Source: Blastococcus sp. (lineage in GTDB: Bacteria > Actinomycetota > Actinomycetes > Mycobacteriales > Geodermatophilaceae). Taken from it: 45,744 nucleotides of DNA. Made by a program: the position numbers and the translations under genes. Positions 15,801-23,905 of this stretch are shown here, in pieces. The stretch is taken from contig JAODNN010000044.1 in NCBI GenBank assembly GCA_025465355.1, positions 1 to 45,744 on the forward strand, written 5' to 3'. Every line of letters starts with the position of its first letter. Positions within the stretch are counted from its first letter, which is position 1. The notes below the pieces were generated by a model. It searched no databases and was not told the DNA's origin. It was given only the letters and a program-made list of their open reading frames with translations.

Positions 15801-18792
15801 GCCGGCGGCGCCGGCCGAACCAGCCCGATGCCGCCGCCGTCTGCGCCATCACGTAGATCTCGGCCAGCGGCAGGCTCAGCGCCTCCGGCCGGCAGACGTC
15901 CAACCCCGGGTGGCGGAACGTCGTGAACGCCGCGATCTCGCCCAGCACCGCCGACGTCGCCGCCGTCCAGAGCTCGGTGAAGGTCTCGTCGATGACGTCG
16001 AGCCCGATCGGCGGGCCGCTGAGGATGTGCGCCAGCGCGTCCAGCTCCTCGGTGGTCCGCACCCGTCGCAGCACCCCCGACAGCTCCGGGTGGCCGGACA
16101 CCTCGCGCACCGCGGCGTCCACCTCGGCCGCGGCGGCCTGGGTCGCCGGGACGTCGATCGCGGGGGAGTCGACGAACGCCCACGGGTGCCGCGGCGAGGG
16201 CCGGGTGAGGTCGGCGATGTCGGGCAGCAGCGCCAGTGCCCGCCGCACCGCGGTCAGCACCTCGGCCGGCGCGTTCGCCACGAACGGCTCGGGTACCGGC
16301 AGCGGCTCGACGTCGGTGCCGGCCGCGAGCTCCGACGTCCGCGCGGAGTACAGCGACAACCCCGCCGCGTTCCCGTCGTGCAGCCGGTCCGCGTACCGGG
16401 CCAGCATCCGGCGGGCCGAGCGCAGCGTCTCCGACTCGGCGGCCAGGCCCTCCTCGTCGACGGCGACCGCGTGCTCCAGCGCCAGCCGGATCTGCGCCCG
16501 CACCATCGAGGCGCGCGAACCCTTGTCGTGCAGGTCGAGGGCGAACATGCCCATGCCGACCACGTCCAGCCGGCGCGCGACGACGTCCAGGGCCGCCCGT
16601 TTCTCGGCCACGAACAGCACCCGCTTGCCGTCCGCGACCGCGCGGGTCAGCAGGTTGGTGATGGTCTGTGACTTGCCGGTGCCGGGCGGTCCCTCGAGTA
16701 CGAATGTCCGGCCGGCCGAAGCCTCGGCGATCGCCTGCAGCTGCGAGGCGTCGGCCGGCGCGGGCAGCTGGGCGGCGAGGTCGTCGAGGTCGACGAAGCC
16801 GGCGGTGTCGCGCACCGGGTCGGTGAACGCCTCGGTCGGTTCGTGGACCAGGTGGGCGACCAGCGGGTTCTCCGTGAAGTCCGACCAGTGCTCGTCGAGG
16901 TCCTTCCACAACCGGAACTTGGCGAACTGCAGGATCGCGAGCTCCGCCGTCCCCTCCACCCGGTAGGGCAGGCCGTGACCGACCAGCGCGACCCGCATCG
17001 CCTCCAGTGCTGTGTCGAGGTCGAGCCCGGAGCCGTCGGCCGGCTCGGTGAGCGTCGGCACGACCAGGCCGTGCAGCTGGCGCAGCTTCTCCAGCAGGCA
17101 GTAGTTCGGCGTGCTCGACCCCGACTCGTCCAGTGCCAGCCGGTAGGAGCCGGTGCGGCCCATCGGCGCGAGGACCACCGGGATCAGCACCAGCGGCGAG
17201 CGCAGCGGCCGCCCGTCGAGCTCCCACACCAGCGACCCCAGCGCCAGGTACAGGTTGTTCGCGCCGGTCTCCTCCTGCACCGTCTTCGCCTTGTAGGCGA
17301 GGTTGCGCAGCCGGGGGAGGTAGCCGCCGCTGGTGACGTCGGCGTGCATCTCGCGCCGCTCGACCAGCAGCTCGTTCAGCTGCTCTTCCGGCAGCTCCCG
17401 GGCGCTGGTGAGCCCGCGCTCACGCTGCACGGCGGCCAGCTGGTCGGCAGGGAGCAGGGTGATCGGCGTCCCGTCGTGGATGAAGTTCTCCAGGATGCCC
17501 AGCGACGCGTCGGGCACGGCCAGCGCCAGTCCGGAGCGCTCGGTGTAGTTGATCAGCCGGTTGCGCAGGCTGAGGTCCAGCAGTGCGTTCTTCCACTGCT
17601 GCACCCGCGGCGGCGGCTCCGGCCGATTGCTCGGCACGTGTGCCGGAGGCTCCTCGAGCCGCGCTGGGGCGCTGTGCTCGGCCGGCCGGTACTCGACGAC
17701 CTGCAGGACGCCGGTGGCGTCCCGGGCCCGAGCGGGCAGCGGCAGGACGCCGTCCCGGCGGGCGCGGTGGACGTCGGTGACGCCGAGGATCTTGTCGAGC
17801 TCGCCGGCCAGCCAGCGGGCATAGGCGGGGCGGTGCAGATCTGCGCCGGGCTCGCCCATGCTCGTGAGCAGGGTCGTCTCGATCAGTCCGATCAGTCCGA
17901 GGTCGACCAGGTTCACCAGCGTGGCGGCGTCCGTGGTCGCGGCGCTCTCGGCGCTGCGCTCCTCGCGCCAGTAGCCCAGGAAGGCGTGTGCTTCCCCCGC
18001 CCCCCCACCGGATCCGTCGGCCAACCACAGCAGCGGCCGCAGCCCGGCCTGCTCCAGTGCGGCGGCCAGGACGACGACGGTGTCCAGCGGCGTGCCGACC
18101 CGCCAGGTGAGGACGTCGCCCGGCGTGCGCACCTGCTGGCCGAGGTCGGACCAGGAGAGTGGCGGCTCGCTGTACCGGATGCCGCGCCGCTGCAGAACGT
18201 CGGCGATCGCACCCACGACCTCGTCGACCCGCTCGGGCGCCGCCGCGTAGCCGACGAGTGCCCCGCTGCCGGTCTTCTGCTCGAGGACGTCGGCCGCCTC
18301 GGCCACCAGTGCGGTGATCGCCGGGTGGTTGGGCATGACGTGCGCGGCGAGCATCTCCAGTGCCAGCGGCAGGGGAGTGGCGAGCCATTGCTGGGCGGCG
18401 AGTACCTGCACCGGTCGGAGGGCGCTGCCGAGCAGCTCGCCGTCGGACTCCACCTCGACCTCGATGACGCCCGGTCGCTGGCCCTCGACCTGCAGCATCG
18501 CCGCCGGATCCATGACCAGGCCGAGGTCGGTGAGCACCGTCGTCCGGCCCTCGTCGAGGTCCACGAGCAGCTCCACGGCCTGCGCGATCGGACCCTCGGC
18601 ATCCCGGACGGACAGCCGCACGGTGGCGCCCCGCACCGGCCCGCCGTCGCAGGTCAGGGCGAGCCGGGAGACGACCGGGATGCGGTTGTGGGCGAGCGCG
18701 TAGCTCAGCACCGGCGTGGACGTGATCTCGAGCGCGACGGCCGTCCGAGGCGCGACGGCGTCGCCCACCTGGATGTCGGCAGTGCTCTCCAT
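12823..18792 (-). CDS. DUF4011 / SF1 helicase / REase-like / DUF3320 giant protein
   Basis: 1989 residues. Residues 1-390 are an uncharacterised N-terminal region. DUF4011 begins at about 400 (WKNALLDLSLRNRLINY). The superfamily 1 helicase has Walker A GPPGTGKS (701-708), Walker B VVFDEAS (1324-1330), motif III GDSKQMPPSSF (1351-1361), motif IV WHYRSQDESL (1401-1410), motif V VQGDERDVV (1534-1542) and motif VI LNVAITRARR (1572-1581), with a roughly 600-residue insertion between motifs I and II. A Vsr/MTES_1575-like nuclease fold covers about 1630-1735 (FRVDLSI, LLDGPAW, DRDGLPVEVL). DUF3320 is at about 1828-1885 (EGPIHVDRLARLTVGAFG). This COG1112-type design is found in predicted anti-phage or DNA-processing proteins. 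It is divergent from a DnaQ-like exonuclease gene 223 bp away. Confidence 0.93.
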   Translation of the reverse strand: MESTADIQVGDAVAPRTAVALEITSTPVLSYALAHNRIPVVSRLALTCDGGPVRGATVRLSVRDAEGPIAQAVELLVDLDEGRTTVLTDLGLVMDPAAMLQVEGQRPGVIEVEVESDGELLGSALRPVQVLAAQQWLATPLPLALEMLAAHVMPNHPAITALVAEAADVLEQKTGSGALVGYAAAPERVDEVVGAIADVLQRRGIRYSEPPLSWSDLGQQVRTPGDVLTWRVGTPLDTVVVLAAALEQAGLRPLLWLADGSGGGAGEAHAFLGYWREERSAESAATTDAATLVNLVDLGLIGLIETTLLTSMGEPGADLHRPAYARWLAGELDKILGVTDVHRARRDGVLPLPARARDATGVLQVVEYRPAEHSAPARLEEPPAHVPSNRPEPPPRVQQWKNALLDLSLRNRLINYTERSGLALAVPDASLGILENFIHDGTPITLLPADQLAAVQRERGLTSARELPEEQLNELLVERREMHADVTSGGYLPRLRNLAYKAKTVQEETGANNLYLALGSLVWELDGRPLRSPLVLIPVVLAPMGRTGSYRLALDESGSSTPNYCLLEKLRQLHGLVVPTLTEPADGSGLDLDTALEAMRVALVGHGLPYRVEGTAELAILQFAKFRLWKDLDEHWSDFTENPLVAHLVHEPTEAFTDPVRDTAGFVDLDDLAAQLPAPADASQLQAIAEASAGRTFVLEGPPGTGKSQTITNLLTRAVADGKRVLFVAEKRAALDVVARRLDVVGMGMFALDLHDKGSRASMVRAQIRLALEHAVAVDEEGLAAESETLRSARRMLARYADRLHDGNAAGLSLYSARTSELAAGTDVEPLPVPEPFVANAPAEVLTAVRRALALLPDIADLTRPSPRHPWAFVDSPAIDVPATQAAAAEVDAAVREVSGHPELSGVLRRVRTTEELDALAHILSGPPIGLDVIDETFTELWTAATSAVLGEIAAFTTFRHPGLDVCRPEALSLPLAEIYVMAQTAAASGWFGRRRRLIAVRDRLAAHLRPGATVKPKDVPALVEALWRVQTSVQQIAQRVATIPGLSVAEDWNPFTDTGVLDGQVRWLRQAGAAVDGSSLFHVALRRLIVSGLPSALAARTAVTRLRDALTALLTVCRSSPDQLSTWAGDDGFVLRWSMTRPERGVTAPEAGRADGSVLMSLRRWVSFLDTLEPLRYAGLFDARTLLVTGAVAADDAVRAFDRGLAAASVAERLDATGLDMFDAQAHEKAIRRFTGASRAVRAHLTSALPAAVLGARPFDAASGSGQVGALQRELAKQRRGLGVRSLLATYGELITQVMPCVLVSPDSVARFFPAVAGLFDLVVFDEASQIRVADAVGALGRAKAAVVVGDSKQMPPSSFAEPSSGGDEASEFPETTVEDEESILSECVQARVPRQWLSWHYRSQDESLIAFSNAQYYENRLSSFPAPTHGRASSEPDGRGVSLVRVPGTFHRSGAGRLLRTNPIEAKAIVAEIRRRFDLSKDVEPSIGVVTFNAQQRAYIEALLRDADDDRLAQALDRSDGEGLFVKNLENVQGDERDVVFFSTGFSPTANGTLPLNFGPLNRTGGERRLNVAITRARRQVVVFSSFDPEQLRAEETSSVGIKHLRAYLDMAEQGTDVLPRDSRSSSVVDRHRESIAAALRARGLVVRTDVGLSEFRVDLSISRPVDPETPVMAVLLDGPAWARRRTVSDRDGLPVEVLGELLRWPAVERVWLPSWLADSSAVLDQLVAAVEEIPVSVAAPIALPTAAIESFRGVAALRSAVTSVEAPVPTPAVARAMVAKMVADKAGSRPAPARAARKPTGPVRLDGEAQFVPWIPKVAGEKSVLDELPAAKAARVVRRVLTAGIKAEGPIHVDRLARLTVGAFGLNRVSESRKEALLSLLPPSAVVDDYLWPDGVDAASWTGFRRQMSSTDRPLEHVAPEEVANAMAALCRAGAGMRRDELFTQTAAVFGYKRRTPTVTPWLEAAVGWALDRGRLVEQPSGLLTV

Positions 18793-18895
18793 GCCACCTG
18801 TCTACCGGGTCGGCCGATCGGGGCTCTCCAAGGCCCCTGACAGGAGGGGCAGATGTGACGCATGCGGCCAGGCGATGCGCAGAATCACACGACCG

Positions 18896-18925
18896 TTGTT
18901 TCCGGGCGGTTCCGCGGCGTACAAG
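18896..18925 (+). promoter_or_regulatory. Possible promoter of the exonuclease gene
   Basis: TTGTTT (18896-18901), an 18-bp spacer and TACAAG (18920-18925), about 90 bp before the exonuclease ATG. Both hexamers are only partial matches. The 223-bp divergent region also must hold the helicase promoter, which I cannot place. Confidence 0.3.
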
Positions 18926-19015
18926 ACCTGCCGATGCCGACATTCTGGACCGTGCCGCTGCCGGCGAACCGTTCCAGCCGCGTGCGACCGTCCGTGGAGC
19001 GACAGGGGAGGACCC

Positions 19016-20320
19016 ATGACCGGCCTGGTGACCGGAATCCTGCTGCTGGTCGGTGCGGGGCTGTTGTTCGCGCTGTACCGGTCGGTCCGGTCCGGGAGGC
19101 GATCGCGCGCGGCTGCTGCCCGGCCGTCGGTCCCCGTGCGGTCGCCGCGCATCTCGGTGACGGAGGCCGAGCCCGAGGGCCGGATGGCGTTCGCCGAGCC
19201 GGGCATGCGCGGCCGGCTCTTCCAGTACGGCGGCGACGGGCCGGGGTTCGTCCTCGACCCCGACACCCCGTACGCCGTCATCGACATCGAGACGACCGGG
19301 TTCTCGCCGGCCAAGGGCGACCGCATCGTCGAGATCGCGATCGCACGGGTCGACGCCTCCGGCCGGATCGAGGACGAGTACGCCACGCTGCTCAACCCGG
19401 GCCGGGACGTCGGGCCGGTGTTCATCCACGGCATCTCCAACTCGGAGGTCCGGGACGCGCCGCGCTTCGAGGAGATCGCGGGGGAGTTGCTCGACCGGAT
19501 GGACCGCGCCGTCGTCGTGGCCCACAACGCGGTCTTCGAAGAGCGCTTCCTCGCCGCCGAGTTCGCGCTGGCCGGGGTGGAGGTGCCGCTCAACCCGGCG
19601 CTCTGCTCGCTCTGGCTGGCCCGGCGGACGATGCGCACGCCCAACCACAAGCTGACGTCGCTGGCCCGGGCAGCGGGGCTGGCCACGGTGGGCTCGCACG
19701 CGGCGCGCAGCGACGTCCGCACGGTGGCGGCCCTGCTCCCGCAGATGCTCGCGGCCCACGGCCAGCCGCTCCGCTACCTCTCCGGGTTCCGGCCGCTGCC
19801 CGTGCTCGACTGCGACCGGCCGCCGGTGACGCGGGCCGAGGAGCTGCGCAAGGGCTCCGACGGCTGGATGGCCTCGCTGATGGCACGGCTGCCGATGTCG
19901 GCCGCGGAGGCGTCGGACGTGGGCGCGCAGCGCTACCTCGACAGGCTCGCCGATGCCCTCGAGGACGGTCGGCTCGTGGGGGGCGAGGCCCAGGCGCTGG
20001 CCCGGCTCGCCGGCTCGGCCGGCCTGGGCGCCGCGCAGGTGGAGACGCTGCACCGGCGGTACCTCGACTTCATGCTCCGGGCCGCACTCGCCGACGCCAT
20101 CCTGACGACCGCCGAGCTCCGGAAGCTGAAGACGGCCGCGAGCGCACTCGGGCTGCCCACCTTCTTCGACGAACTGCGTCCGACCTCGCCGCAGACCCTC
20201 GCGGCCCGGGCGGTCGCGGTCGACGCCTCGGTGGCCCGGGAGGCCCTGTTCTGCGCTCACTGCCGTCGGGGTGGGCACAACCGCGCCGCCTGCCCGGAGC
20301 TGGCGCTGACCGGCGGCTGA
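19016..20320 (+). CDS. Membrane-anchored DnaQ-like 3'-5' exonuclease with TerB-like region and CCHC zinc knuckle
   Basis: 434 residues. The frame is open far upstream, but GGGAGGA just before ATG 19016 and the membrane helix that starts there (LVTGILLLVGAGLLFAL, 4-20) decide the start. The DEDDh exonuclease fold covers about 85-245: VIDIETTG (Asp90, Glu92), AHNAVFEERF (His170; the usual Asp is Glu175) and HAARSD (His228, Asp233). A helical region at about 300-380 with a repeated acidic helix pattern resembles TerB. The C-terminus holds CAHCRRGGHNRAAC (413-426), an exact CX2CX4HX4C zinc knuckle of the kind that binds single-stranded RNA or DNA. It is divergent from the giant helicase and followed by a DUF6884 gene. 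Confidence 0.88.
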   Translation: MTGLVTGILLLVGAGLLFALYRSVRSGRRSRAAAARPSVPVRSPRISVTEAEPEGRMAFAEPGMRGRLFQYGGDGPGFVLDPDTPYAVIDIETTGFSPAKGDRIVEIAIARVDASGRIEDEYATLLNPGRDVGPVFIHGISNSEVRDAPRFEEIAGELLDRMDRAVVVAHNAVFEERFLAAEFALAGVEVPLNPALCSLWLARRTMRTPNHKLTSLARAAGLATVGSHAARSDVRTVAALLPQMLAAHGQPLRYLSGFRPLPVLDCDRPPVTRAEELRKGSDGWMASLMARLPMSAAEASDVGAQRYLDRLADALEDGRLVGGEAQALARLAGSAGLGAAQVETLHRRYLDFMLRAALADAILTTAELRKLKTAASALGLPTFFDELRPTSPQTLAARAVAVDASVAREALFCAHCRRGGHNRAACPELALTGG

Positions 20321-20364
20321 CCAGCAGCTGACCGGCGGCACCCGCCGCCCCTGGCCCTGCCCTT

Positions 20365-20422
20365 GGGGTGCTGTGCACGCTGCTGGGGTCCTGCACGACC
20401 CCACGAGCGTGCACAAGACCCC
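20365..20422. repeat. REP-like imperfect palindrome
   Basis: Two 26-bp arms (20365-20390 and 20397-20422) pair at 22 of 26 positions around the 6-nt loop CTGCAC. Each arm repeats GTGCACGCT. It lies in the 224-bp gap after the exonuclease gene. The structure fits a repetitive extragenic palindrome as well as a terminator. Confidence 0.65.
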
Positions 20423-20544
20423 TGAAGCGGGCGCTGACACTCCCTCGTACGCCCGATGGCGTGCTCTTCGCTCCCGGACCCCTTCCCAGGGCTCCTGTGC
20501 GGGTTAGCGTTCGGGCCGCGTCGCCCACGCCGAGGAGCGAACCG

Positions 20545-21420
20545 ATGAGCACTGCCGGCCTGCCCACGATCTGGGAGCTCGTGGCGGAGGGTGCCGCCGC
20601 GCTACCCGAGCCGTTCAGCCGGGCTGCCCTCATCAACTGGGTGAGCGCCCGCCGGCCGGATGTCGGCGTCGCCTCCATCGCCGCACACATCCAGTTCGCC
20701 ACGTACAACGCGGCGCACACCGGGCACGACCCCTTCGCCGGGCGTGCTCCGCTGCTGTACCGCGTCGACCGGGGGCTCTACCGCCGGTTCCGGCCGCCGG
20801 CCCCCGCGTGGCGACCGATCTCCGGCGTTTCCGAGGGAGCGCCGGGAGCCGGCCCCGGGCGAGTCCTGCTGATCGGGTCGGCCGGGTCGACCGGCACGGT
20901 GGCCGTGCCGGTGGCCGGACTGTTCGAGAGCCCCGGCTTCGCCAGGGCCCGCGAGTACGCGGTGCGCTCAGGGGTGCCCTGGTTCGTGCTCAGCGCGAAG
21001 CACGGCCTGCTCGACCCGGACGACGTGATCGGCCCCTACGACCTCCAGCTGGGCGACCAGTCGTCGGCCTACCGGAGCGCGTGGGGGGAGTGGGTGGTCG
21101 TGCAGCTGAGCGACCGGGTGCGGCTCGACGGCGTGGTCGTCGAGGTGCACGGGGGCGTCGACTTCGCCCAGCCGCTGCGGCACCCGCTGGCGCTGCGGGG
21201 TGCCGGGCTGGAGATCCCACTGCCGGGCACGTGGCGGGAACCGGGCCACGGCCTGGACGTCGACGTGACCCCGGAGGGCCACCCAGAAGGGCTGGACGCT
21301 CCCGTGCGGGCCGCACTCGGCCGGCTGCGCGGCCTGGTGACGCGGCACCGCCCGGCCGATCCCGAGGTGCACGGCGGCGACGGGGACACCGCGCACGGGG
21401 TGGACGCCTCGGCTTCGTAG
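20545..21420 (+). CDS. DUF6884 domain protein
   Basis: 291 residues from the ATG at 20545, which has a GAGGAG site. An N-terminal segment (LPTIWELVAEGAAALPEPFS through HIQFATYNAA, about 6-56) looks like a small helical DNA-associated module often fused to nuclease-like proteins. Residues 105-235 match DUF6884: a GRVLLIGSAGS strand, then FVLSAKHGLLDPDDVIGPYD and a YRSAWGEWVV helix. The Lys-His-Gly-Leu-Leu motif is the family's conserved core and may form an active site. DUF6884 is seen near restriction and nucleotide-modification genes, but its reaction is not established. It follows the exonuclease gene on the same strand after a 224-bp gap with a hairpin, so co-transcription is uncertain. 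Confidence 0.78.
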   Translation: MSTAGLPTIWELVAEGAAALPEPFSRAALINWVSARRPDVGVASIAAHIQFATYNAAHTGHDPFAGRAPLLYRVDRGLYRRFRPPAPAWRPISGVSEGAPGAGPGRVLLIGSAGSTGTVAVPVAGLFESPGFARAREYAVRSGVPWFVLSAKHGLLDPDDVIGPYDLQLGDQSSAYRSAWGEWVVVQLSDRVRLDGVVVEVHGGVDFAQPLRHPLALRGAGLEIPLPGTWREPGHGLDVDVTPEGHPEGLDAPVRAALGRLRGLVTRHRPADPEVHGGDGDTAHGVDASAS

Positions 21421-21519
21421 CCCTGCGGCGCCCACGTCGGTGATCGAGCCACCGGAGAAGTAACCGCTCCTGACCCCCGCCCGCAGCCGCCGCGCGGCCG
21501 GGGGATAGATGTAGCGGTC

Positions 21520-22320
21520 GTGACCGAACAGGCAGCGCACCGCCGGGACTCCGGACTGATCGTCGAGACCCGCGGCCACGTCCGCGTGCTCACTCTCGAC
21601 CGGCCCGAGCGACGCAACGCGCTGTCCTCCGCCGTCCAGGCCGACCTGATCGAGGAGCTGCTGACCTGCGCCGAGGACGCCGAGGTGCGGGCCGTCGTCC
21701 TCACCGGGACGGGGGCGGCCTTCTGCGCCGGTTTCGACCTCAAGGAGATCCGCGAGGCCGATCAGCGCGGGGAGCACTTCCGGCCGCCGATGAACCGGCC
21801 GAACCGGTCGCTGTTCGAGGTGGTCACCGAGACGCCGGTCCCGATCGTCGCCGCGCTGAACGGGGCCGCGGTCGCCGGCGGGTTCGAGCTCGCGCTCGCC
21901 TGCGACCTGCGCATCGCGGCGCCCGGCATCCCGATGGGGCTGCCCGAGGCGACCATCGGCATGGGGGCCAACTTCGGCTCCGTCGTCCTGCCCAAGCGGA
22001 TCCCGATGGGCATCGCGCTGGAGATGCTCTACACCGGCGAGTACGTCACCAGCGAGGTCGCCGAGCGGTGGGGCCTGGTCAACCGGATCGTGCCCAGGGA
22101 CGACGTCCTGCCCACCGCACTCGCGCTCGCCGAGAAGATCGCGGCCAACGCCCCCCTCTCCATCCGGCGGATGAAGGAGACCGCGGTCAAGGGGCTGGAA
22201 CTACCGCTGTGGCAGGCGCTGCGACTCGACGTCGGCCCGAACCCCTACCTCAGCGACGACCGCCGCGAGGGGATCGCCGCCTACCTCCAGAAGCGCCCCC
22301 CGAACTGGACCGGCCGGTAG
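21520..22320 (+). CDS. Enoyl-CoA hydratase/isomerase family protein
   Basis: 266 residues of the crotonase fold. The oxyanion hole segment is GAAFCAGFDLKEI (about 65-77), then GAAVAGGFELALACDL (about 115-130). Both catalytic-position glutamates of true hydratases are present: Glu123 in GGFELAL and Glu143 in LPEATIG. Hydration of 2-enoyl-CoA in fatty-acid or aromatic breakdown is the likely role, though crotonase side activities cannot be excluded. The start is GTG at 21520 with no Shine-Dalgarno, and TAGATG lies just upstream, which suggests a leaderless mRNA. It stands alone between a DUF6884 gene and small membrane and lipoprotein genes on the other strand. Confidence 0.93.
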   Translation: MTEQAAHRRDSGLIVETRGHVRVLTLDRPERRNALSSAVQADLIEELLTCAEDAEVRAVVLTGTGAAFCAGFDLKEIREADQRGEHFRPPMNRPNRSLFEVVTETPVPIVAALNGAAVAGGFELALACDLRIAAPGIPMGLPEATIGMGANFGSVVLPKRIPMGIALEMLYTGEYVTSEVAERWGLVNRIVPRDDVLPTALALAEKIAANAPLSIRRMKETAVKGLELPLWQALRLDVGPNPYLSDDRREGIAAYLQKRPPNWTGR

Positions 22321-22336
22321 GCGGAACCGCTCCGGC

Positions 22337-22513
22337 TCAGGTCTTGATCGCCGGGAGGTGCAGGTTGACGCCGAACAGCACGGCCGGCCACAGCACCACA
22401 GCGATGATGAGCGACAGGATGTCGGAGAGGCTCGCGACACTGTTGTAGCCGTTGCTGAGGGCGATCACGACCCCGACTGCCAGGTACACCAGGCCGAACA
22501 GCGAGATGCGCAT
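22337..22513 (-). CDS. Small two-helix membrane protein (58 aa)
   Basis: An ATG at 22513 opens a 58-residue frame ending at TGA 22337. It starts MRISLFGLVYLAVGVVIAL, then has a short polar loop NGYNSVASLSD and a second hydrophobic stretch ILSLIIAVVLWPAVLFGV. This gives two clean transmembrane segments with a cytosolic-type basic end, and codon use is normal for the region. The ribosome site is weak. I recognise the general type (small actinobacterial two-helix proteins) but no characterised family. It fills the gap between the hydratase and the lipoprotein gene. Confidence 0.75.
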   Translation of the reverse strand: MRISLFGLVYLAVGVVIALSNGYNSVASLSDILSLIIAVVLWPAVLFGVNLHLPAIKT

Positions 22514-22606
22514 GGAGGTGAGTGAACCGCACCCGCCTGAGCATCGCCCAGCACACGCCTGTGAATCGCCGCAGACATCGCCGCAGATCGTCGCCGGGGC
22601 CGGCGC

Positions 22607-23905
22607 TCAGCGGCCGACGATCCAGAGCATCTGGGTGCGCGTCCGCGGCGAGTCGCACTCCCCGATCAGGAGCGCGTCTGCGCCGTCGCCGGCCGGGAAC
22701 ATGGCGCGGACGTGCTGTCCCGGGCACCCGACGTCGACGGGCGGCCGGAGCTTCCCGGTCGTGAGGTCGACGGCCTGCGCCCCCGTCGGCGCGGGCACCA
22801 GCGCCCAGACCTGCGCCGGCTCGACGACGAGGGCGTGGTCGTAGAGCGAGTCCGTCAGCTGGACGAGGACGGGCCCCGCGCCGCCACGGTCGGGCACCGC
22901 GAGGATCCATGCTGCGCCGGGCACGGCGACGACGAGGAACACCGTGCCGTCGATCCCGGCGGCGACGGCCCGGGTCCGCGCCCCCTCGGCCAGGCTGGTC
23001 ACGCGCACCGGGCCACCCACCGGCGCGAGCCGCGCGTCGAAGGTCAGCACCGTCGGGATCCGCCCGGGCCGCGTGGCGTCGGGGGTCGCGTCGAAGACCA
23101 GCGCCACGCCACCGCCGGGACGCGGCACCAGCCCGGCCACGTCGTGGCCCACGGGCACCTCGGATGCTCCGGCCACGTCGCTGCTCAGGTCACGGTCGGA
23201 CAGCACCCTCCCCGAGCGGCCGTCGACCGCCATGAGCCGCTGGCGGGGCCCGGCGCCCGCCGCCAGCGAGATGAACAGGTACATCGTCCGGCCGTCCGGG
23301 CCGAGGGCCGAGCGGCCGAACGCCAGATCGGACGGCGACCCGAAGGGGAGCGCGACGATGGTGCGATGAGCGCCGGTGCGGGGGTCGAGGACGGCGAACC
23401 CGTAGCCGCCGGTGTTCCCCTCGCCCGTCGGCAGCGGACCTGCGAGCGCGAGGCGCCCGTCGGTCAGCCGCTGCATGCCCCAGACGTCGCCGAGGGGGAT
23501 GGGCACCGACGCGGTGACGGCGAACCGGCCCCCGACGAGGCTCACCGTGCCCAACCGCTCCGGAAGCCCGGCGTCGTCCGGAGTCAGGACGACGTACCCG
23601 CCGCCGTCGGGAGCTGCCGCCGCGAACCGCACGCGCGAGAAGACTCCCGGTGCAGCCGGCGTCAGGTCGACCGCCGCCCGCAGCCTCGTCACCGGACCCG
23701 AACTGCGTGGGCCCGCGGGTGGCGGCCCCTGGTACGCGGGAAGTCCGATGGAGGCACCGGTCTCCCGGGCCGGGAGCGGCACGGCGGCGGACGACGACGC
23801 CGGAGGGCGGTCGACGGACGGCGGCTCGGGTGCCGGGCAGCCGGCCAGCGTCGCCAGGGCGCACCCGCCGAGCACGAGGCTGCAGAGCGGACGCCGCCCG
23901 GTCAT
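22607..23905 (-). CDS. Secreted lipoprotein with propeller-like repeats
   Basis: 432 residues from the ATG at 23905. A signal peptide ends in lipobox LAGC (Cys23), followed by a Pro/Ser-rich linker to about residue 70. The rest is a series of beta-rich repeats with Gly-Gly and Asp-Gly turns, such as DPRTGAHRTIVAL, GPDGRTMYLFISL and DGRSGRVLSDRDL, which look like blades of a beta-propeller (PQQ/NHL type). No catalytic residues stand out. A role as an extracellular binding or scaffold protein is inferred. The frame continues upstream past 23905 but without a signal peptide, so the shorter start is preferred. Confidence 0.75.
   Translation of the reverse strand: MTGRRPLCSLVLGGCALATLAGCPAPEPPSVDRPPASSSAAVPLPARETGASIGLPAYQGPPPAGPRSSGPVTRLRAAVDLTPAAPGVFSRVRFAAAAPDGGGYVVLTPDDAGLPERLGTVSLVGGRFAVTASVPIPLGDVWGMQRLTDGRLALAGPLPTGEGNTGGYGFAVLDPRTGAHRTIVALPFGSPSDLAFGRSALGPDGRTMYLFISLAAGAGPRQRLMAVDGRSGRVLSDRDLSSDVAGASEVPVGHDVAGLVPRPGGGVALVFDATPDATRPGRIPTVLTFDARLAPVGGPVRVTSLAEGARTRAVAAGIDGTVFLVVAVPGAAWILAVPDRGGAGPVLVQLTDSLYDHALVVEPAQVWALVPAPTGAQAVDLTTGKLRPPVDVGCPGQHVRAMFPAGDGADALLIGECDSPRTRTQMLWIVGR

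Noticed and set aside
14738-17227. An 829-codon minus-strand open frame inside the helicase gene
   Set aside because: The helicase frame carries all the helicase motifs. The alternative is low-complexity and has no recognisable family.
17420-20440. A 1006-codon open frame on the minus strand across the 5' part of the helicase and the exonuclease gene
   Set aside because: It is a GC-driven shadow: Arg/Gly/Ala-rich, no domain motifs, and it crosses two genes with clear catalytic motifs in other frames.
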